DNA of 64,000 nt from the NCBI RefSeq assembly GCF_006094695.1, contig NZ_CP035103.1, forward strand, positions 1,922,001 through 1,986,000, read 5' to 3'. Position numbers and translations under genes: made by a program. This DNA comes from Kocuria rosea (GTDB taxonomy: Bacteria; Actinomycetota; Actinomycetes; Actinomycetales; Micrococcaceae). Positions 51,811 through 61,982 of this stretch are shown here, in pieces. How positions within the stretch are numbered: position 1 is the stretch's first letter; each line of letters begins with the position of its first letter. The notes beneath the pieces were generated by a model. The model had not been told where the DNA came from, ran no database searches, and saw only the letters and a program-made list of their open reading frames with translations.

Positions 51811-52533
51811 GTGACCGACCGCACCGTCCACCTCGTCCAGCTCTACCCCCGGGACATGAACATCTACGGAGACTGGGGCAACACCCTCACTCTCAAGCGC
51901 CGGCTGGAGAAGTACGGCTACGCCGTGCGGCTGAGCGACCACAACCCCGGGGACCCGTTCCCGCCCGACGCCGACCTGCTGGTGGGCGGCGGCGGCCAGG
52001 ACTCGGGACAGTTCCGGGTCCAGGAGGACCTGCAGCGGATCGCCCCCGAGCTGCGGGCCATGGCCGCCGACGGCGTGCCGATGCTCGCGATCTGCGGTCT
52101 CTACCAGCTCTTCGGCCACGAGTTCCGCACCGGCGCCGGCGAGACCCTGCCCGGCATCGGCATCCTCGACCTGACCACCGTGGGCGGACCCACGCGCCTG
52201 ATCGGCAACATCGTGCTGGAGTCCCCGGAGTTCGGGACCGTCGTCGGCTACGAGAACCACTCCGGGGTCACCCGGCTCGGCCCGGACCAGACGCCGCTGG
52301 GACGGGTGGTGAAGGGCGCGGGCAACAACGGGGAGGACGGTACCGAGGGCGCCCGCGTGCACCACGTGGTGGGCTCCTACCTGCACGGGTCGATGCTGCC
52401 CAAGAACCCCGCCGTGGCCGACCACCTCATCCGCGCCGCGGTGGAGCGCCGGCTCGGCGTCTTCGACGCCGCACCGCTGGACGACACCCTGGCCGAGCGG
52501 GCCCGGGAGGTCGCGCAGGCCCGGCCCCGCTAG
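51811..52533 (+). CDS. gatD: Lipid II isoglutaminyl synthase, glutamine amidotransferase subunit GatD
   Basis: A 240-residue class I glutamine amidotransferase that supplies ammonia to MurT. HLVQLYPRDMNIYGDWGN is the usual start, LLVGGGGQDSGQFRVQEDL near 55, the nucleophile is in MLAICGLYQLFGHEF (Cys near residue 95) and the catalytic His in HHVVGSYLHGSMLPKNP near 190. The third residue of a CobB/CobQ-type dyad is typical for this group. GTG at 51811, 11 bp after murT, begins TDRTVHL. Co-transcribed with murT. Confidence 0.93.
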   Translation: MTDRTVHLVQLYPRDMNIYGDWGNTLTLKRRLEKYGYAVRLSDHNPGDPFPPDADLLVGGGGQDSGQFRVQEDLQRIAPELRAMAADGVPMLAICGLYQLFGHEFRTGAGETLPGIGILDLTTVGGPTRLIGNIVLESPEFGTVVGYENHSGVTRLGPDQTPLGRVVKGAGNNGEDGTEGARVHHVVGSYLHGSMLPKNPAVADHLIRAAVERRLGVFDAAPLDDTLAERAREVAQARPR

Positions 52534-52561
52534 GGCCCCGGCCGGGGCGGCGCGCACCCGG

Positions 52562-52567
52562 TAGAAT
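52562..52567 (+). promoter_or_regulatory. yebC -10 element
   Basis: TAGAAT, 28 bp after the gatD stop, is a good actinobacterial -10 hexamer and gives yebC a leader of about 105 bp. No clear -35 is visible. Confidence 0.5.
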
Positions 52568-52674
52568 GGACCAGGACTTCTCCGGCCCGTCCCGGCCACT
52601 GCCGGGGCGGGCCGTGCCGGGACGACGCACGACGCGTCCCGGCCGACCGCGAACGACTTCCCGAGGAGGGACGC

Positions 52675-53436
52675 ATGTCAGGACACTCCAAGTGGGCCAC
52701 GACCAAGCACAAGAAGGCCGCGATCGACGCCAAGCGGGCGAAGGCCTTCGCCAAGTACATCAAGGGCATCGAGGTGGCCGCGCGCATGGGCGGGCCCGAC
52801 ACCGCGGGCAACCCGGCGCTGGACCTCGCCGTGTCCAAGGCCAAGAAGAACTCGGTGCCGGTCGCGAACATCGACCGCGCCGTCAAGCGCGGCGCCGGCC
52901 TGACCGGTGAGGTCGTCGACTACACCGAGATCCTCTACGAGGCCCGCGGCCCGCAGGGCACGGCGCTGTACATCGAGTGCCTCACCGACAACAAGAACCG
53001 CGCCGCCTCCGAGGTGCGCGTGGCCGTGACCCGCAACGGCGGCACCATGGCCGACTCCGGCTCCGTGGCGTTCCTCTTCGAGCGCAAGGGCGTCGTGGAG
53101 GTCACCCGCACCGACGGGCTGACCGAGGACGACGTCCTCATGGCCGTCCTGGACGCCGGCGCCGACGAGGTCGTGGAGCAGGAGGACGTCTTCGAGGTCG
53201 TCTCCGAGGCCACCGACCTGCCCGCGATCCGCGCGGCCCTCGACGAGGCCGGGCTCGAGTACAACAACGACGACCCGCAGTTCCGCCCGAGCATGCTCGT
53301 GGAGCTCGACGCCGAGGGCGCCCGGAAGTTCCTGCGCCTCGTCGACGCCGTCGAGGAGCTCGACGACGTGCAGAACGTCTACGCCAACGCGGACATCCCC
53401 GCCGAGGTCCTGGCCCAGCTCGACTCCGAGGACTGA
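52675..53436 (+). CDS. yebC: YebC/PmpR-family protein
   Basis: A 253-residue YebC protein, full length. [20 protein letters not shown] is the diagnostic N terminus, then [51 protein letters not shown] and the last domain [13 protein letters not shown]. YebC proteins help translation elongation at problematic sequences and some act as transcription regulators. ATG at 52675 follows GAGGAGGGACGC. It overlaps ruvC by four bases at the stop, as is typical of actinobacterial yebC-ruvC-ruvA-ruvB arrays. Confidence 0.94.
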   Translation: MSGHSKWATTKHKKAAIDAKRAKAFAKYIKGIEVAARMGGPDTAGNPALDLAVSKAKKNSVPVANIDRAVKRGAGLTGEVVDYTEILYEARGPQGTALYIECLTDNKNRAASEVRVAVTRNGGTMADSGSVAFLFERKGVVEVTRTDGLTEDDVLMAVLDAGADEVVEQEDVFEVVSEATDLPAIRAALDEAGLEYNNDDPQFRPSMLVELDAEGARKFLRLVDAVEELDDVQNVYANADIPAEVLAQLDSED

Positions 53437-54059
53437 CCACGGCCACGCAGCGGATCCTCGGGGTCGACCCGGGACTGACGCGGTGCGGGTTCGGCCTGAT
53501 CGACATGGCCGGCAACCGCACCGCGTCCTTCGTGGACGTCGGGGTGGCCGGCACGGACGCCGCCGACCCGCTCGACGTGCGCGTGCTGCGGATCTGGGAG
53601 GCCACCGAGCGGTGGATCGAGCGCTACCGTCCCGACGCCCTCGCCCTGGAGCGGGTGTTCGCCCAGACCAACGTGAACACCGTCATCGGCACGGCCCACG
53701 CCTCCGGCGCCGTGATCGCCTCGGCCGCCCGCCACGGCGTTCCGGTGGCCTGGCACACCCCGTCCGAGGTCAAGGCCGCGGTGACGGGGGAGGGACGGGC
53801 CGACAAGGCATCCGTGGCCCGCATGGTGGTGCGCATCCTCCGGCTCGACGAGGCGCCCCGGCCCGCCGACGCGGCCGACGCCCTGGCCATCGCCATCTGC
53901 CACGGCTGGCGCGGCGGCGGCACGGGCGTGGACGCCACGGCCCGGACCGAGACGCACCAGGGCGCCCGCCCCCTGGCCGCCGCCCGCTCCGGCATGACCC
54001 CCGCCCAGCGGGCCTGGGCCGAGGCGGAGCACCGCGCCAAGCGGGGCGGGCGCCGCTGA
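53433..54059 (+). CDS. ruvC: Crossover junction endodeoxyribonuclease RuvC
   Basis: A 208-residue Holliday-junction resolvase. The first catalytic Asp is in [18 protein letters not shown], the Glu in [14 protein letters not shown] and the final acidic pair in [15 protein letters not shown]. There is no ATG, GTG or TTG in frame between the yebC stop and the first strand. The likely start is CTG at 53433, overlapping the TGA of yebC (CTGA), with CCGAGGA just before it. Family members begin two to six residues before RxLGVDPG, so a start here is right in position. The 40-residue C-terminal tail is longer than in E. coli. Confidence 0.88.
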   Translation: MTTATQRILGVDPGLTRCGFGLIDMAGNRTASFVDVGVAGTDAADPLDVRVLRIWEATERWIERYRPDALALERVFAQTNVNTVIGTAHASGAVIASAARHGVPVAWHTPSEVKAAVTGEGRADKASVARMVVRILRLDEAPRPADAADALAIAICHGWRGGGTGVDATARTETHQGARPLAAARSGMTPAQRAWAEAEHRAKRGGRR

Positions 54060-54074
54060 GCCGGCGCCCACTGC

Positions 54075-54105
54075 TAGAGTGGTCGTCATTCGTAGATCTG
54101 TTCGA
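54075..54105 (+). promoter_or_regulatory. ruvA promoter with LexA-like box
   Basis: TAGAGT (54075-54080) is a possible -10. TCGTAG-ATCT-GTTCGA (54090-54105) matches the actinobacterial SOS box TCGAAC-N4-GTTCGA at 10 of 12 arm bases, with a perfect right arm. It lies in the 90-bp gap between ruvC and ruvA and would give ruvAB damage-induced expression apart from yebC-ruvC. Confidence 0.6.
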
Positions 54106-54149
54106 TCGACCGTGCACGGCCCCCGCCGGGCACGGGAAGGAGTTGCGCG

Positions 54150-54794
54150 GTGATCGCGTCCATCACGGGACAGGTCGAGCACGTCGGCCTCACCACCGCC
54201 GTCGTGGCGGTGGGCGGGTTCGGCGTCCAGGTCCAGGCGACGCCGGAGACCCTGTCCGGCCTGCGGATCGGCGGGGAGGTCCGGCTCGACACGGCGTACG
54301 TGGCGCGCAAGGACGAGTCCCCGCTGCTCTTCGGCTTCCGCAGCCCCGCCGAGCGCGAGGTCTTCGAGATCATGCTCGGCGTCAGCGGCGTGGGCCCCCG
54401 CACCGCACTCGCGGTGCTCTCCGTGCTCGGCCCGGACGCCGTCCACCGCGCCATCGCGCAGGGGGACGCCAAGGCGTTCACCACCGTCCCCGGCATCGGC
54501 CCCAAGGGCGCCCGCCGGATCGTGCTGGAGCTGGCCGACAAGCTCATCGTCCCGGACCGTCCCGCCCAGCCGGCCGCGGCCGCCCCGATGGAGCCGTGGC
54601 GGGAGCAGGTGCTCGAGGCCCTCGTGGGCCTGGGCTGGAACGAGAAGGACGCCGCCCGGGGCATCGCCGACGCCCTCTCCGGCAGGGAGGAGCTCGCCGC
54701 CTCCGGTGACGTGCCCGCGATCCTGCGCACCGTGCTCGGGTGGCTCGGCGCGGCCAAGGCCGGGCCCCGGGTCCCGGCGGAGCGAGGAGCCTGA
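54150..54794 (+). CDS. ruvA: Holliday junction branch migration protein RuvA
   Basis: A 214-residue RuvA. Domain I starts [20 protein letters not shown], domain II carries the helix-hairpin-helix pairs [20 protein letters not shown] and [20 protein letters not shown], and domain III near residue 155-200 ([18 protein letters not shown]) is the RuvB contact. GTG at 54150 with AAGGAGTTGC upstream. RuvA binds four-way junctions and positions RuvB. Two-base gap plus GTG to ruvB. Confidence 0.95.
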   Translation: MIASITGQVEHVGLTTAVVAVGGFGVQVQATPETLSGLRIGGEVRLDTAYVARKDESPLLFGFRSPAEREVFEIMLGVSGVGPRTALAVLSVLGPDAVHRAIAQGDAKAFTTVPGIGPKGARRIVLELADKLIVPDRPAQPAAAAPMEPWREQVLEALVGLGWNEKDAARGIADALSGREELAASGDVPAILRTVLGWLGAAKAGPRVPAERGA

Positions 54795-54796
54795 GC

Positions 54797-55918
54797 GTGG
54801 CCCGCGACGACGGCGCCGCCGTGAACTCCCGGGACCGGCTGGTCTCGGGGGAGGACGAGCCCGACGAGAAGCAGCTCGAGTCGGCGCTGCGGCCCGCGAA
54901 CCTCGACGAGTTCGTGGGGCAGAAGCGGGTGCGCCAGCAGCTGTCCCTGGTGCTCGAGGCCTCGCGGCTCCGGGGCCGCTCCGCCGACCACGTCCTGCTC
55001 TCCGGTCCGCCCGGTCTGGGCAAGACGACCCTGGCCATGATCATCGCCGAGGAGATGGGCGCGCCCCTGCGGATCTCCTCCGGCCCGGCCATCCAGCACG
55101 CCGGCGACCTCGCCGCGATCCTGTCCTCCCTGACCGAGGGGGAGGTGCTGTTCCTCGACGAGATCCACCGCATGTCCCGGCCCGCCGAGGAGATGCTCTA
55201 CATGGCCATGGAGGACTTCCGGGTGGACATCGTGGTGGGCAAGGGCGCCGGCGCCACCTCCATCCCGCTGGACCTGCCGCCGTTCACCCTGGTCGGCGCC
55301 ACCACGCGGGCCGGTCTGCTGCCCGGCCCGCTGCGCGACCGCTTCGGCTTCACCGGCCACCTCGAGTTCTACTCCGTGGAGGAGCTCGAGCTCGTGCTGC
55401 GCCGCTCCGCCGGTCTCATGGACCTCGCGATGACCGCGGAGGGCTTCTCCGAGGTCGCCTCCCGCTCCCGGGGCACCCCGCGCATCGCCAACCGGCTGCT
55501 GCGCCGGGTGCGGGACTGGGCGCTGGTGCACGGCATCCCCCGGATCGACGCCCGCACCTCCTCCGCGGCCCTCGACATGTACGAGGTGGACACCCGCGGC
55601 CTCGACCGGCTGGACCGCTCGGTGCTCGAGGCGCTCGTGACGAAGTTCGGCGGCGGGCCGGTGGGCCTGTCCACCCTGGCGATCGCCGTGGGGGAGGAGA
55701 CGGAGACGGTCGAGACCGTGGCCGAGCCCTACCTGGTCCGCGAAGGCCTGCTCGGCCGGACCCCCCGGGGCCGGATCGCGATGGCCGCCGCCTGGGACCA
55801 CCTGGGCCTGCGCCCGCCCGAGCACGCGGCGTTCAAGGACCCCGGGCTGCGGGCCGCCTTCGGCGGCACGGCCGCGGCCCCGGCCGCCGAGGACGTCCCG
55901 CCGCTGTTCGAGGACTGA
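54797..55918 (+). CDS. ruvB: Holliday junction ATP-dependent helicase RuvB
   Basis: A 373-residue RuvB. The N-terminal [20 protein letters not shown], Walker [21 protein letters not shown], Walker [17 protein letters not shown], sensor 1 [20 protein letters not shown] and the C-terminal winged helix [17 protein letters not shown] are all present. It pumps DNA through the RuvA-bound junction. GTG at 54797 has GAGGAG nine bases upstream, inside the ruvA end; a longer upstream start would overlap ruvA by over 50 bases. It is co-transcribed with ruvA. Confidence 0.95.
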   Translation: MARDDGAAVNSRDRLVSGEDEPDEKQLESALRPANLDEFVGQKRVRQQLSLVLEASRLRGRSADHVLLSGPPGLGKTTLAMIIAEEMGAPLRISSGPAIQHAGDLAAILSSLTEGEVLFLDEIHRMSRPAEEMLYMAMEDFRVDIVVGKGAGATSIPLDLPPFTLVGATTRAGLLPGPLRDRFGFTGHLEFYSVEELELVLRRSAGLMDLAMTAEGFSEVASRSRGTPRIANRLLRRVRDWALVHGIPRIDARTSSAALDMYEVDTRGLDRLDRSVLEALVTKFGGGPVGLSTLAIAVGEETETVETVAEPYLVREGLLGRTPRGRIAMAAAWDHLGLRPPEHAAFKDPGLRAAFGGTAAAPAAEDVPPLFED

Positions 55919-56024
55919 GCGCGGCCGCAGACCCGGGGGCTGCCTCCCGGGTGCCGTCCAGGACGCTGACGGGCCGGATCACCTACCATGGTGAGGACAC
56001 CCACCACCGATCGAACGGAAGTCC

Positions 56025-56477
56025 GTGAGCCCGCTCCTCCTCGTCCAGTCCCTCCCCGCCCAGGCCGCCCAGCCCACGGGAGGCAGCACCGCCTGGCTGC
56101 TGCCCCTGATGCTCGTGGCCATGGTGCTCCTGCTCTGGCTGCCCATGCGCCGACAGAAGAAGGCCGTGGCCCAGGTCAAGGAGAAGCAGGCGGCCATGGG
56201 TCCCGGCACCGAGGTCATGACGAACTACGGCCTCTACGGCACCGTGCGCTCGATCGACCGGGACACCAACAAGGTGGTCCTCGAGATCGCCCCGGGCACC
56301 GCCGTGACCGTGCACCTGCAGACCGTCACCACGGTCGTCGAGGACGAGGCGGCCCCCGCCGCCGAGACCGAGGCGGCGCCGTCGGTGGTCGAGCCCGACG
56401 CCCCCGGCGCGGGATCGACCCCGGTCGAACCCCTCGACGACGACGCCCGGCGCGAGCCCGGGCAGCGCAACGACTGA
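56025..56477 (+). CDS. yajC: Preprotein translocase subunit YajC
   Basis: A 150-residue YajC with the single transmembrane helix at about residues 24-42 (WLLPLMLVAMVLLLWLPM), the basic RRQKK after it, the conserved GTEVMTNYGLYGTV and the strand IDRDTNKVVLEIAPGTAVTV. The acidic Pro-rich tail (about 40 residues) is typical of actinobacteria. GTG at 56025. It binds SecDF to the SecYEG channel. Followed by a stable hairpin before secD. Confidence 0.9.
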   Translation: MSPLLLVQSLPAQAAQPTGGSTAWLLPLMLVAMVLLLWLPMRRQKKAVAQVKEKQAAMGPGTEVMTNYGLYGTVRSIDRDTNKVVLEIAPGTAVTVHLQTVTTVVEDEAAPAAETEAAPSVVEPDAPGAGSTPVEPLDDDARREPGQRND

Positions 56478-56493
56478 CCCCCCACGCGGGACG

Positions 56494-56518
56494 ACGGGCC
56501 GACCACTGGTCGGCCCGT
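56494..56518 (+). terminator. Hairpin between yajC and secD
   Basis: ACGGGCCGACCA (56494-56505) pairs perfectly with TGGTCGGCCCGT (56507-56518). No long U-tract follows, so it may act as an attenuator or RNA-stability element within the operon. Confidence 0.6.
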
Positions 56519-56567
56519 TCCCATGCACAGGCCCGGCCCCACCGGGCCGTCGTTCGTAAGGAAGACC

Positions 56568-58409
56568 ATGGCACTGACCACACGCAAGACCCCCGGTGAC
56601 CCGGGGCCCGCCGCCCCGGACGGCCCGTCCGGGCGGGGCGGCTCGACCGCGCCGGCGCGCTCGGGGGTGCGGGCCGCCCTCTCGACCGCCCGGCGGTCCC
56701 TCATCGGGCTGGCCGTGCTGCTCGCCCTGCTGGCCGGGCTCCTGGCCTGGGGCGCGGGCACCGACCGCACCGGCTGGGGCCCCAAGCTCGCCCTGGACCT
56801 GGAGGGCGGGACTCAGATGATCCTCTCCCCGTCCCTGCAGGGGGAGGACGCCGGCCAGGAGATCACCGCCGAGCAGCTGGACCAGGCCGTCGAGATCATC
56901 CGCCAGCGCGTCGACGGCTCGGGCGTGGCGGAGGCGGAGATCGCCACCCAGTCCGGCAACAACATCGTGGTCTCCATGCCCGGCGTGCCCTCCGCCCAGA
57001 CCCGCGAGCTCATCCAGACCTCGGCGCAGATGAACTTCCGGCCCGTGCTCACCACCGCCGCGGCGGAGCCGGTGCCCGAGGACCAGCGCGTCGCCGAGGA
57101 CGAGGTGCCCGAGCCCACGGCCGAGCCCACCGACGCCTCCGACCCGAACTGGATCACCCCGGACCTGTTCCGGGAGTTCGAGGAGGCCGACTGCACCGTG
57201 CCGCAGTCCCCCGAGGAGCGGGAGGCCCAGGACGCCGACGCCCCGACCATCGCCTGCGAGCCCGAGACCGGCACCAAGTACCTCCTGGGCCCGGTCGAGA
57301 TCCAGGGCACCGGGATCGAGGACGCGTCCTACGGGACGGCGCAGAACTCCACCGGGGTCTCCCTGAACCAGTTCGCCGTGAACCTGCAGTTCGGCCCCGA
57401 GGCCACGGACACCTTCCGGGAGCTCTCCGAGCGGCTCTACGGCATCGGCAGCGCCACGCCCGGCGACCCCCGCAGCCAGTTCGCGATCCTGCTCGACGGC
57501 CAGGTGGTCTCCGCCCCGTCGATGAACGCCGTGATCTCCGACGGCCAGGCCCAGATCACGGGTCAGTTCACCGAGGAGCAGGCGCAGTTCCTGGCCGAGC
57601 AGCTCAAGTACGGCGCGCTGCCCATGAGCTTCGACATCCAGTCCGAGCAGCAGATCTCCGCGACCCTGGGCGCCGACCAGCTGCGGATGGGCATCATCGC
57701 CGGGATCATCGGCCTGGTGCTCGTGTGCGTGTACTCGCTCTTCCAGTACCGGCTGCTGGGCCTGGTGACCATCAGCTCGCTCGTGGTCGCGGGCGTGCTC
57801 ACCTGGCTGGCGATCACGCTGCTGGGCTGGTCCGCGAACTACCGGCTGTCCCTGGCCGGCGTGGCGGGCCTGATCGTGGCGATCGGCCAGACCGCCGACT
57901 CGTTCATCGTCTACTTCGAGCGCATCCGCGACGAGATCCGCAGCGGCCGCTCCATCCCCGCGGCGGTCGACCACGGCTGGCAGCGCGCCCGCCAGACCGT
58001 GCTCGCGTCCAAGGCCGTGAACCTGCTGGCCGCGGCGGTGCTGTACTTCGTGGCCGTGGGCAACGTGCGCGGCTTCGCCTTCACCCTCGGGCTGACCGCG
58101 ATCGCCGACCTCCTCGTCGTCTTCCTCTTCACGCACCCGGTGATGGTCATGCTCGCCCGCACCCGCTACTTCGGCGGCGGCGGGAAGCACTCGGGGCTCA
58201 GCCCCGAGGCCCTCGACGCGGTGCCCCTGTACCGGGGTGCCGGACGGCTGCGCGAGCCCTCCGCGGAGCACGACGGGCTGACCATCGCCGAGCGGCGCCG
58301 GCGCGCGGGACGGACCGCGCCGCAGGACCCCCCGCCCGCGGCGGCACCGGACGGCGCGCCGGTCGGCGCGCCGTCGTCCGCCGCCCGCACCCCCGAGGAG
58401 AACGCCTGA
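56568..58409 (+). CDS. secD: Protein translocase subunit SecD
   Basis: A 613-residue RND-type protein that uses the proton gradient for late steps of protein export. Helix 1 lies at about residues 46-64. [20 protein letters not shown] is the conserved periplasmic beginning (the D1 motif with LDLxGG). The large P1 domain has an acidic, Pro-rich insertion at about 170-240. Five helices lie in the second half, including [20 protein letters not shown] and [20 protein letters not shown] (the D5-type motif with GQTAD in place of GxxVD). ATG at 56568 has AAGGAAG before it. TGATG overlap with secF. Confidence 0.93.
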   Translation: MALTTRKTPGDPGPAAPDGPSGRGGSTAPARSGVRAALSTARRSLIGLAVLLALLAGLLAWGAGTDRTGWGPKLALDLEGGTQMILSPSLQGEDAGQEITAEQLDQAVEIIRQRVDGSGVAEAEIATQSGNNIVVSMPGVPSAQTRELIQTSAQMNFRPVLTTAAAEPVPEDQRVAEDEVPEPTAEPTDASDPNWITPDLFREFEEADCTVPQSPEEREAQDADAPTIACEPETGTKYLLGPVEIQGTGIEDASYGTAQNSTGVSLNQFAVNLQFGPEATDTFRELSERLYGIGSATPGDPRSQFAILLDGQVVSAPSMNAVISDGQAQITGQFTEEQAQFLAEQLKYGALPMSFDIQSEQQISATLGADQLRMGIIAGIIGLVLVCVYSLFQYRLLGLVTISSLVVAGVLTWLAITLLGWSANYRLSLAGVAGLIVAIGQTADSFIVYFERIRDEIRSGRSIPAAVDHGWQRARQTVLASKAVNLLAAAVLYFVAVGNVRGFAFTLGLTAIADLLVVFLFTHPVMVMLARTRYFGGGGKHSGLSPEALDAVPLYRGAGRLREPSAEHDGLTIAERRRRAGRTAPQDPPPAAAPDGAPVGAPSSAARTPEENA

Positions 58410-59428
58410 TGTCCCGGTTCGCAGATTTCGGCAACGCCCTGCACAGCGGGCGCACCTCCTACCCCTTCGTGGGCCGGGCCAAGCGGTGGCTCGCGATCGT
58501 GGGCGTCCTCGTGCTGCTCTCCCTGCTCGTGCCCGTCGCCAAGGGTGGCTTCAACCTCGGCATCGACTTCACCGGCGGGTCCGAGTTCACCGTGTCCGCC
58601 GTGGCCGACCCGGACATCGAGACCGGCCAGCAGGCCGTCGCCGGCTCCGCGGACGCCGCGGAGGTCGAGGTCACCAACATCGCCCCGGAGACCGTCCGGG
58701 TGCGCACCGAGCAGCTCGACGACGACCAGACGCTCGCCGTCAAGGACGCCCTGGTCGAGGCCTACGGCGTGAGCGAGCAGGAGGTCACCTCCAACTTCGT
58801 GGGGCCCACCTGGGGCGCCGGCGTCACCAGCCAGGCACTGCAGGGCCTGGTGGTCTTCGTGGTCCTGGCCACCGCCCTGATGGCCCTGTACTTCCGTACC
58901 TGGAAGATGTCCGTCTCGGCGATCGCCGGCATGCTCGCCTCGGTGGCGATCACCGCCGGGATCTACTCGCTCGTGGGCTTCGAGGTCACCCCCTCGGCGG
59001 TGATCGGCTTCCTCACGGTGCTCAGCTACTCGCTCTACGACTCCGTGGTGGTCTTCGACAAGGTCCGGGAGAACACCGAGGGCCTGCTCGACGGCACGGC
59101 CCCGCCGGAGCGGGCCGGACGGAAGTACTCCGACCAGGTGAACCTCGCCGTCAACCAGACGCTCGTGCGCTCGATCAACACCTCCGTGGTCGGCATCCTG
59201 CCGGTGGGCTCGATCCTGTTCATCGGCTGGCTCGTCCTGGGCGCGGGCACCCTCAAGGACCTGTCCCTGTCCCTGTTCGTCGGGATCATCGTGGGCACCG
59301 CCGCCACCCTGTTCGTGGCCGCGCCCCTCTACGCGCTGCTGCGCCGCGGGGAGCCCGCCATCCAGGAGCAGGAGGCCCGTGCGGGGGCGTCCGCCGAGCG
59401 TGCCGCCGAGGAGGCGCTCGCGCACTAG
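58409..59428 (+). CDS. secF: Protein translocase subunit SecF
   Basis: A 339-residue SecF. Helix 1 ([17 protein letters not shown]), then the conserved [20 protein letters not shown], then five helices including [20 protein letters not shown] and [20 protein letters not shown] followed by KVRENTEG, the F4 proton-pathway motif. It forms the SecDF complex with the preceding gene; start ATG at 58409 overlaps secD's stop (TGATG), so translation is coupled. The C-terminal tail of 30 residues is acidic and cytoplasmic. Confidence 0.94.
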   Translation: MSRFADFGNALHSGRTSYPFVGRAKRWLAIVGVLVLLSLLVPVAKGGFNLGIDFTGGSEFTVSAVADPDIETGQQAVAGSADAAEVEVTNIAPETVRVRTEQLDDDQTLAVKDALVEAYGVSEQEVTSNFVGPTWGAGVTSQALQGLVVFVVLATALMALYFRTWKMSVSAIAGMLASVAITAGIYSLVGFEVTPSAVIGFLTVLSYSLYDSVVVFDKVRENTEGLLDGTAPPERAGRKYSDQVNLAVNQTLVRSINTSVVGILPVGSILFIGWLVLGAGTLKDLSLSLFVGIIVGTAATLFVAAPLYALLRRGEPAIQEQEARAGASAERAAEEALAH

Positions 59429-59431
59429 ACT
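59426..59431 (+). promoter_or_regulatory. Possible relA promoter -10
   Basis: TAGACT overlaps the secF stop codon and fits the TANNNT pattern. A promoter here would give relA a leader of about 135 bp containing the hairpin at 59511-59536. No -35 hexamer is recognisable. Confidence 0.35.
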
Positions 59432-59510
59432 GTAGCCACCGTAGGGCGGGCCGTGCAGGTGCGGACCGCCACAGCAGCACACGTCGGACCCGGACCGGGG
59501 ACGAGGACAG

Positions 59511-59536
59511 GGGCGGCGGCCGCACGGCCGCCGCCC
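59511..59536 (+). other. Perfect GC hairpin in the relA leader
   Basis: GGGCGGCGGCCG (59511-59522) and CGGCCGCCGCCC (59525-59536) form 12 GC pairs around a two-base loop, 32 bp before the relA ATG. It could be a terminator for secF messages or a leader structure; there is no U-tract. Confidence 0.6.
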
Positions 59537-59568
59537 CGCGTGCATCGATTGGGAAGGAAGTCCCGGCC

Positions 59569-61965
59569 ATGAGCTCGTCCGACGACGGGGCCGTCCCCAC
59601 GGGCCAGAGCGCCGCACCGACGCCGCCGCGCCGCTCGGACATGGCCGGCACCCACTACGTGGTGCCCGCGTCCCGGCCGATGCTGGGCCGGGCCGTGTTC
59701 CCGGGCCGCAGCGACCGCACCCGCTCGAGCCTGTCCTACCTCTCCGGCCGGCCCATGGACCACTCGCCGATCCTCGAGCCGCTGCTGCACACCGTGCGCG
59801 CCACCCACCCCGAGGAGGACCTCGAGGTCCTCCAGCGCGCCTTCAAGGTCGCCGAGAAGTGCCACGAGGGCCAGAAGCGCAAGAGCGGCGACCCCTACAT
59901 CACCCACCCCGTGGCCGTGACCACGATCCTCGCGGAGCTCGGTATGACGGGCGCCACCCTGGTGGCCGCCCTGCTCCACGACACGGTCGAGGACACGGAC
60001 TACACCCTGGAGCAGCTGCGCGCCGAGTTCGGCGACGAGGTCGCCGCCCTCGTGGACGGCGTGACGAAGCTGGACAAGGTCCAGTACGGGGACGCCGCGC
60101 AGGCCGAGACCGTGCGCAAGATGATCGTGGCGATGGCCAAGGACATCCGCGTGCTCGTCATCAAGCTCGCCGACCGCCTGCACAACGCCCGCACCTGGCG
60201 CTTCGTCTCCCAGACCTCCTCCTCGAAGAAGGCGCGCGAGACCCTCGAGATCTTCGCCCCGCTGGCCCACCGGCTCGGGATGAACACCATCAAGTGGGAG
60301 CTCGAGGACCTCGCCTTCGCGGCGCTCTACCCCAAGGTCTACGAGGAGATCGTGCGGATGGTGGGGGAGCGCCAGCCCCAGCGCGAGCGGTCGCTGGCCA
60401 AGATCCGCGAGCGGATCGCCCTGGACCTCTCCGAGGCCGGCATCGAGGCGACCATCACCGGCCGCCCCAAGCACTACTACTCGATCTACCAGAAGATGAT
60501 CGTGCGCGGGAAGGACTTCGACGAGATCCAGGACCTGCAGGCGGTCCGGGTCCTGGTGAGCACGGTGCGCGAGTGCTACGCGGCCCTGGGCGCCCTGCAC
60601 GCGCGGTGGCGGCCGCTGCCGGGGCGGTTCAAGGACTACATCGCCATGCCGAAGTTCAACATGTACCAGTCACTGCACACCACGGTGATCGGCCCGGACG
60701 GGCGCCCCGTGGAGATCCAGATCCGCACCCACGAGATGCACCGCCGCGCCGAGTACGGCGTGGCCGCGCACTGGAAGTACAAGGACCAGGCCAACCAGGC
60801 GAACTCCGCGACCCCAAAGGCCATGGAGGGGGACCTCGCCTGGCTGAGCTCGCTCGTGTCCTGGCAGGAGGAGACCCAGGACTCCTCCGAGTTCCTCGAC
60901 TCCCTGCGCTACCAGATCAACACGTCCGAGGTGTACGTCTTCACCCCCAAGGGCGAGGTCATGGCCCTGCCCGCCGGCTCCACGCCCGTGGACTTCGCCT
61001 ACGCCGTGCACACCGAGGTGGGGCACAAGACCATCGGGGCCCGGGTCAACGGCAAGCTCGTGCCGCTGTCCTCGGAGCTCCAGCACGGGGACTGGGTGGA
61101 GGTGCTCACCTCCAAGTCCGAGCACGCCGGACCGTCCCAGGACTGGCTGAAGTTCGTGCAGTCCCCGCGGGCGCGCAACAAGATCCGCCAGTGGTTCTCC
61201 AAGGAGCGCCGCGAGGAGGCCATCGAGAAGGGCAAGGACGCGCTCACCCGCGCCCTGCGCAAGCACCACCTGCCCCTGCAGCGCACGCTCACCCAGGAGT
61301 CCCTGCTCGCGGTGGCGCAGGACTTCCACCGCACCGACATCAGCTCCCTCTACGAGGCGATCGGCTCCGACGTGGTCAGCGCCCAGGACGTGGTCGCGAA
61401 GATCGTGGGCGACCTCGGCGGGGCCGACGGCGCGGAGGAGGACTTCGCGGAGACCACCATCGCCACCCAGCCGGTGCGCCCGCGCGTGTCCGATTCGGGG
61501 GTGACGGTCCAGGGCGCCTCGGACGTCTACGTCAAGCTGGCCCGCTGCTGCACCCCGGTGCCGCCGGACGAGATCATGGGCTTCGTCACCCGCGGCACCG
61601 GGATCTCCGTGCACCGCAAGGACTGCGCCAACATGCTCGCCCTCACCTCCACCGAGCGGGTGGTCGAGGTCGAGTGGGCGCCCACCCAGTCCAGCGTCTT
61701 CCTGGTCGAGATCCAGGTGGAGGCCCTGGACCGCAGGTCCCTGCTCTCGGACGTGACCCGGGTGCTCTCCGAGAACCACGTCAACATCCTCTCCGCGTCC
61801 GTGCACACCTCGAAGTCGCGGCTGGCGATCTCCCGCTTCGCCTTCGAGATGGGCGACCCCCGCTACCTGGACCACGTGCTCAACCAGGTCCGCCGGATCG
61901 ACGGGGTCTACGACGTCTACCGCACCTCGGGCAACCGCCCCATCTCGGAGCCCTCCGGCCGGTGA
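59569..61965 (+). CDS. relA: Bifunctional (p)ppGpp synthetase/hydrolase RelA/SpoT
   Basis: A 798-residue long Rsh protein. The HD hydrolase domain (about 95-245) has [28 protein letters not shown] and [11 protein letters not shown], intact. The synthetase domain (about 290-410) has [22 protein letters not shown] and [20 protein letters not shown], also intact, with the [16 protein letters not shown] end. TGS ([20 protein letters not shown]), the Zn-finger/CC region ([20 protein letters not shown]) and the ACT domain ([20 protein letters not shown]) follow. It makes and removes the stringent alarmone. ATG at 59569 has GGAAGGAAG before it. Confidence 0.95.
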   Translation: MSSSDDGAVPTGQSAAPTPPRRSDMAGTHYVVPASRPMLGRAVFPGRSDRTRSSLSYLSGRPMDHSPILEPLLHTVRATHPEEDLEVLQRAFKVAEKCHEGQKRKSGDPYITHPVAVTTILAELGMTGATLVAALLHDTVEDTDYTLEQLRAEFGDEVAALVDGVTKLDKVQYGDAAQAETVRKMIVAMAKDIRVLVIKLADRLHNARTWRFVSQTSSSKKARETLEIFAPLAHRLGMNTIKWELEDLAFAALYPKVYEEIVRMVGERQPQRERSLAKIRERIALDLSEAGIEATITGRPKHYYSIYQKMIVRGKDFDEIQDLQAVRVLVSTVRECYAALGALHARWRPLPGRFKDYIAMPKFNMYQSLHTTVIGPDGRPVEIQIRTHEMHRRAEYGVAAHWKYKDQANQANSATPKAMEGDLAWLSSLVSWQEETQDSSEFLDSLRYQINTSEVYVFTPKGEVMALPAGSTPVDFAYAVHTEVGHKTIGARVNGKLVPLSSELQHGDWVEVLTSKSEHAGPSQDWLKFVQSPRARNKIRQWFSKERREEAIEKGKDALTRALRKHHLPLQRTLTQESLLAVAQDFHRTDISSLYEAIGSDVVSAQDVVAKIVGDLGGADGAEEDFAETTIATQPVRPRVSDSGVTVQGASDVYVKLARCCTPVPPDEIMGFVTRGTGISVHRKDCANMLALTSTERVVEVEWAPTQSSVFLVEIQVEALDRRSLLSDVTRVLSENHVNILSASVHTSKSRLAISRFAFEMGDPRYLDHVLNQVRRIDGVYDVYRTSGNRPISEPSGR

Positions 61966-61982
61966 GCCGCCCGGCCGCCCCG

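Noticed and set aside
55983..58271. A 762-codon open frame opposite yajC and secD
   Set aside because: It is the antisense shadow of secD: low-complexity composition, no motif, no ribosome binding site.
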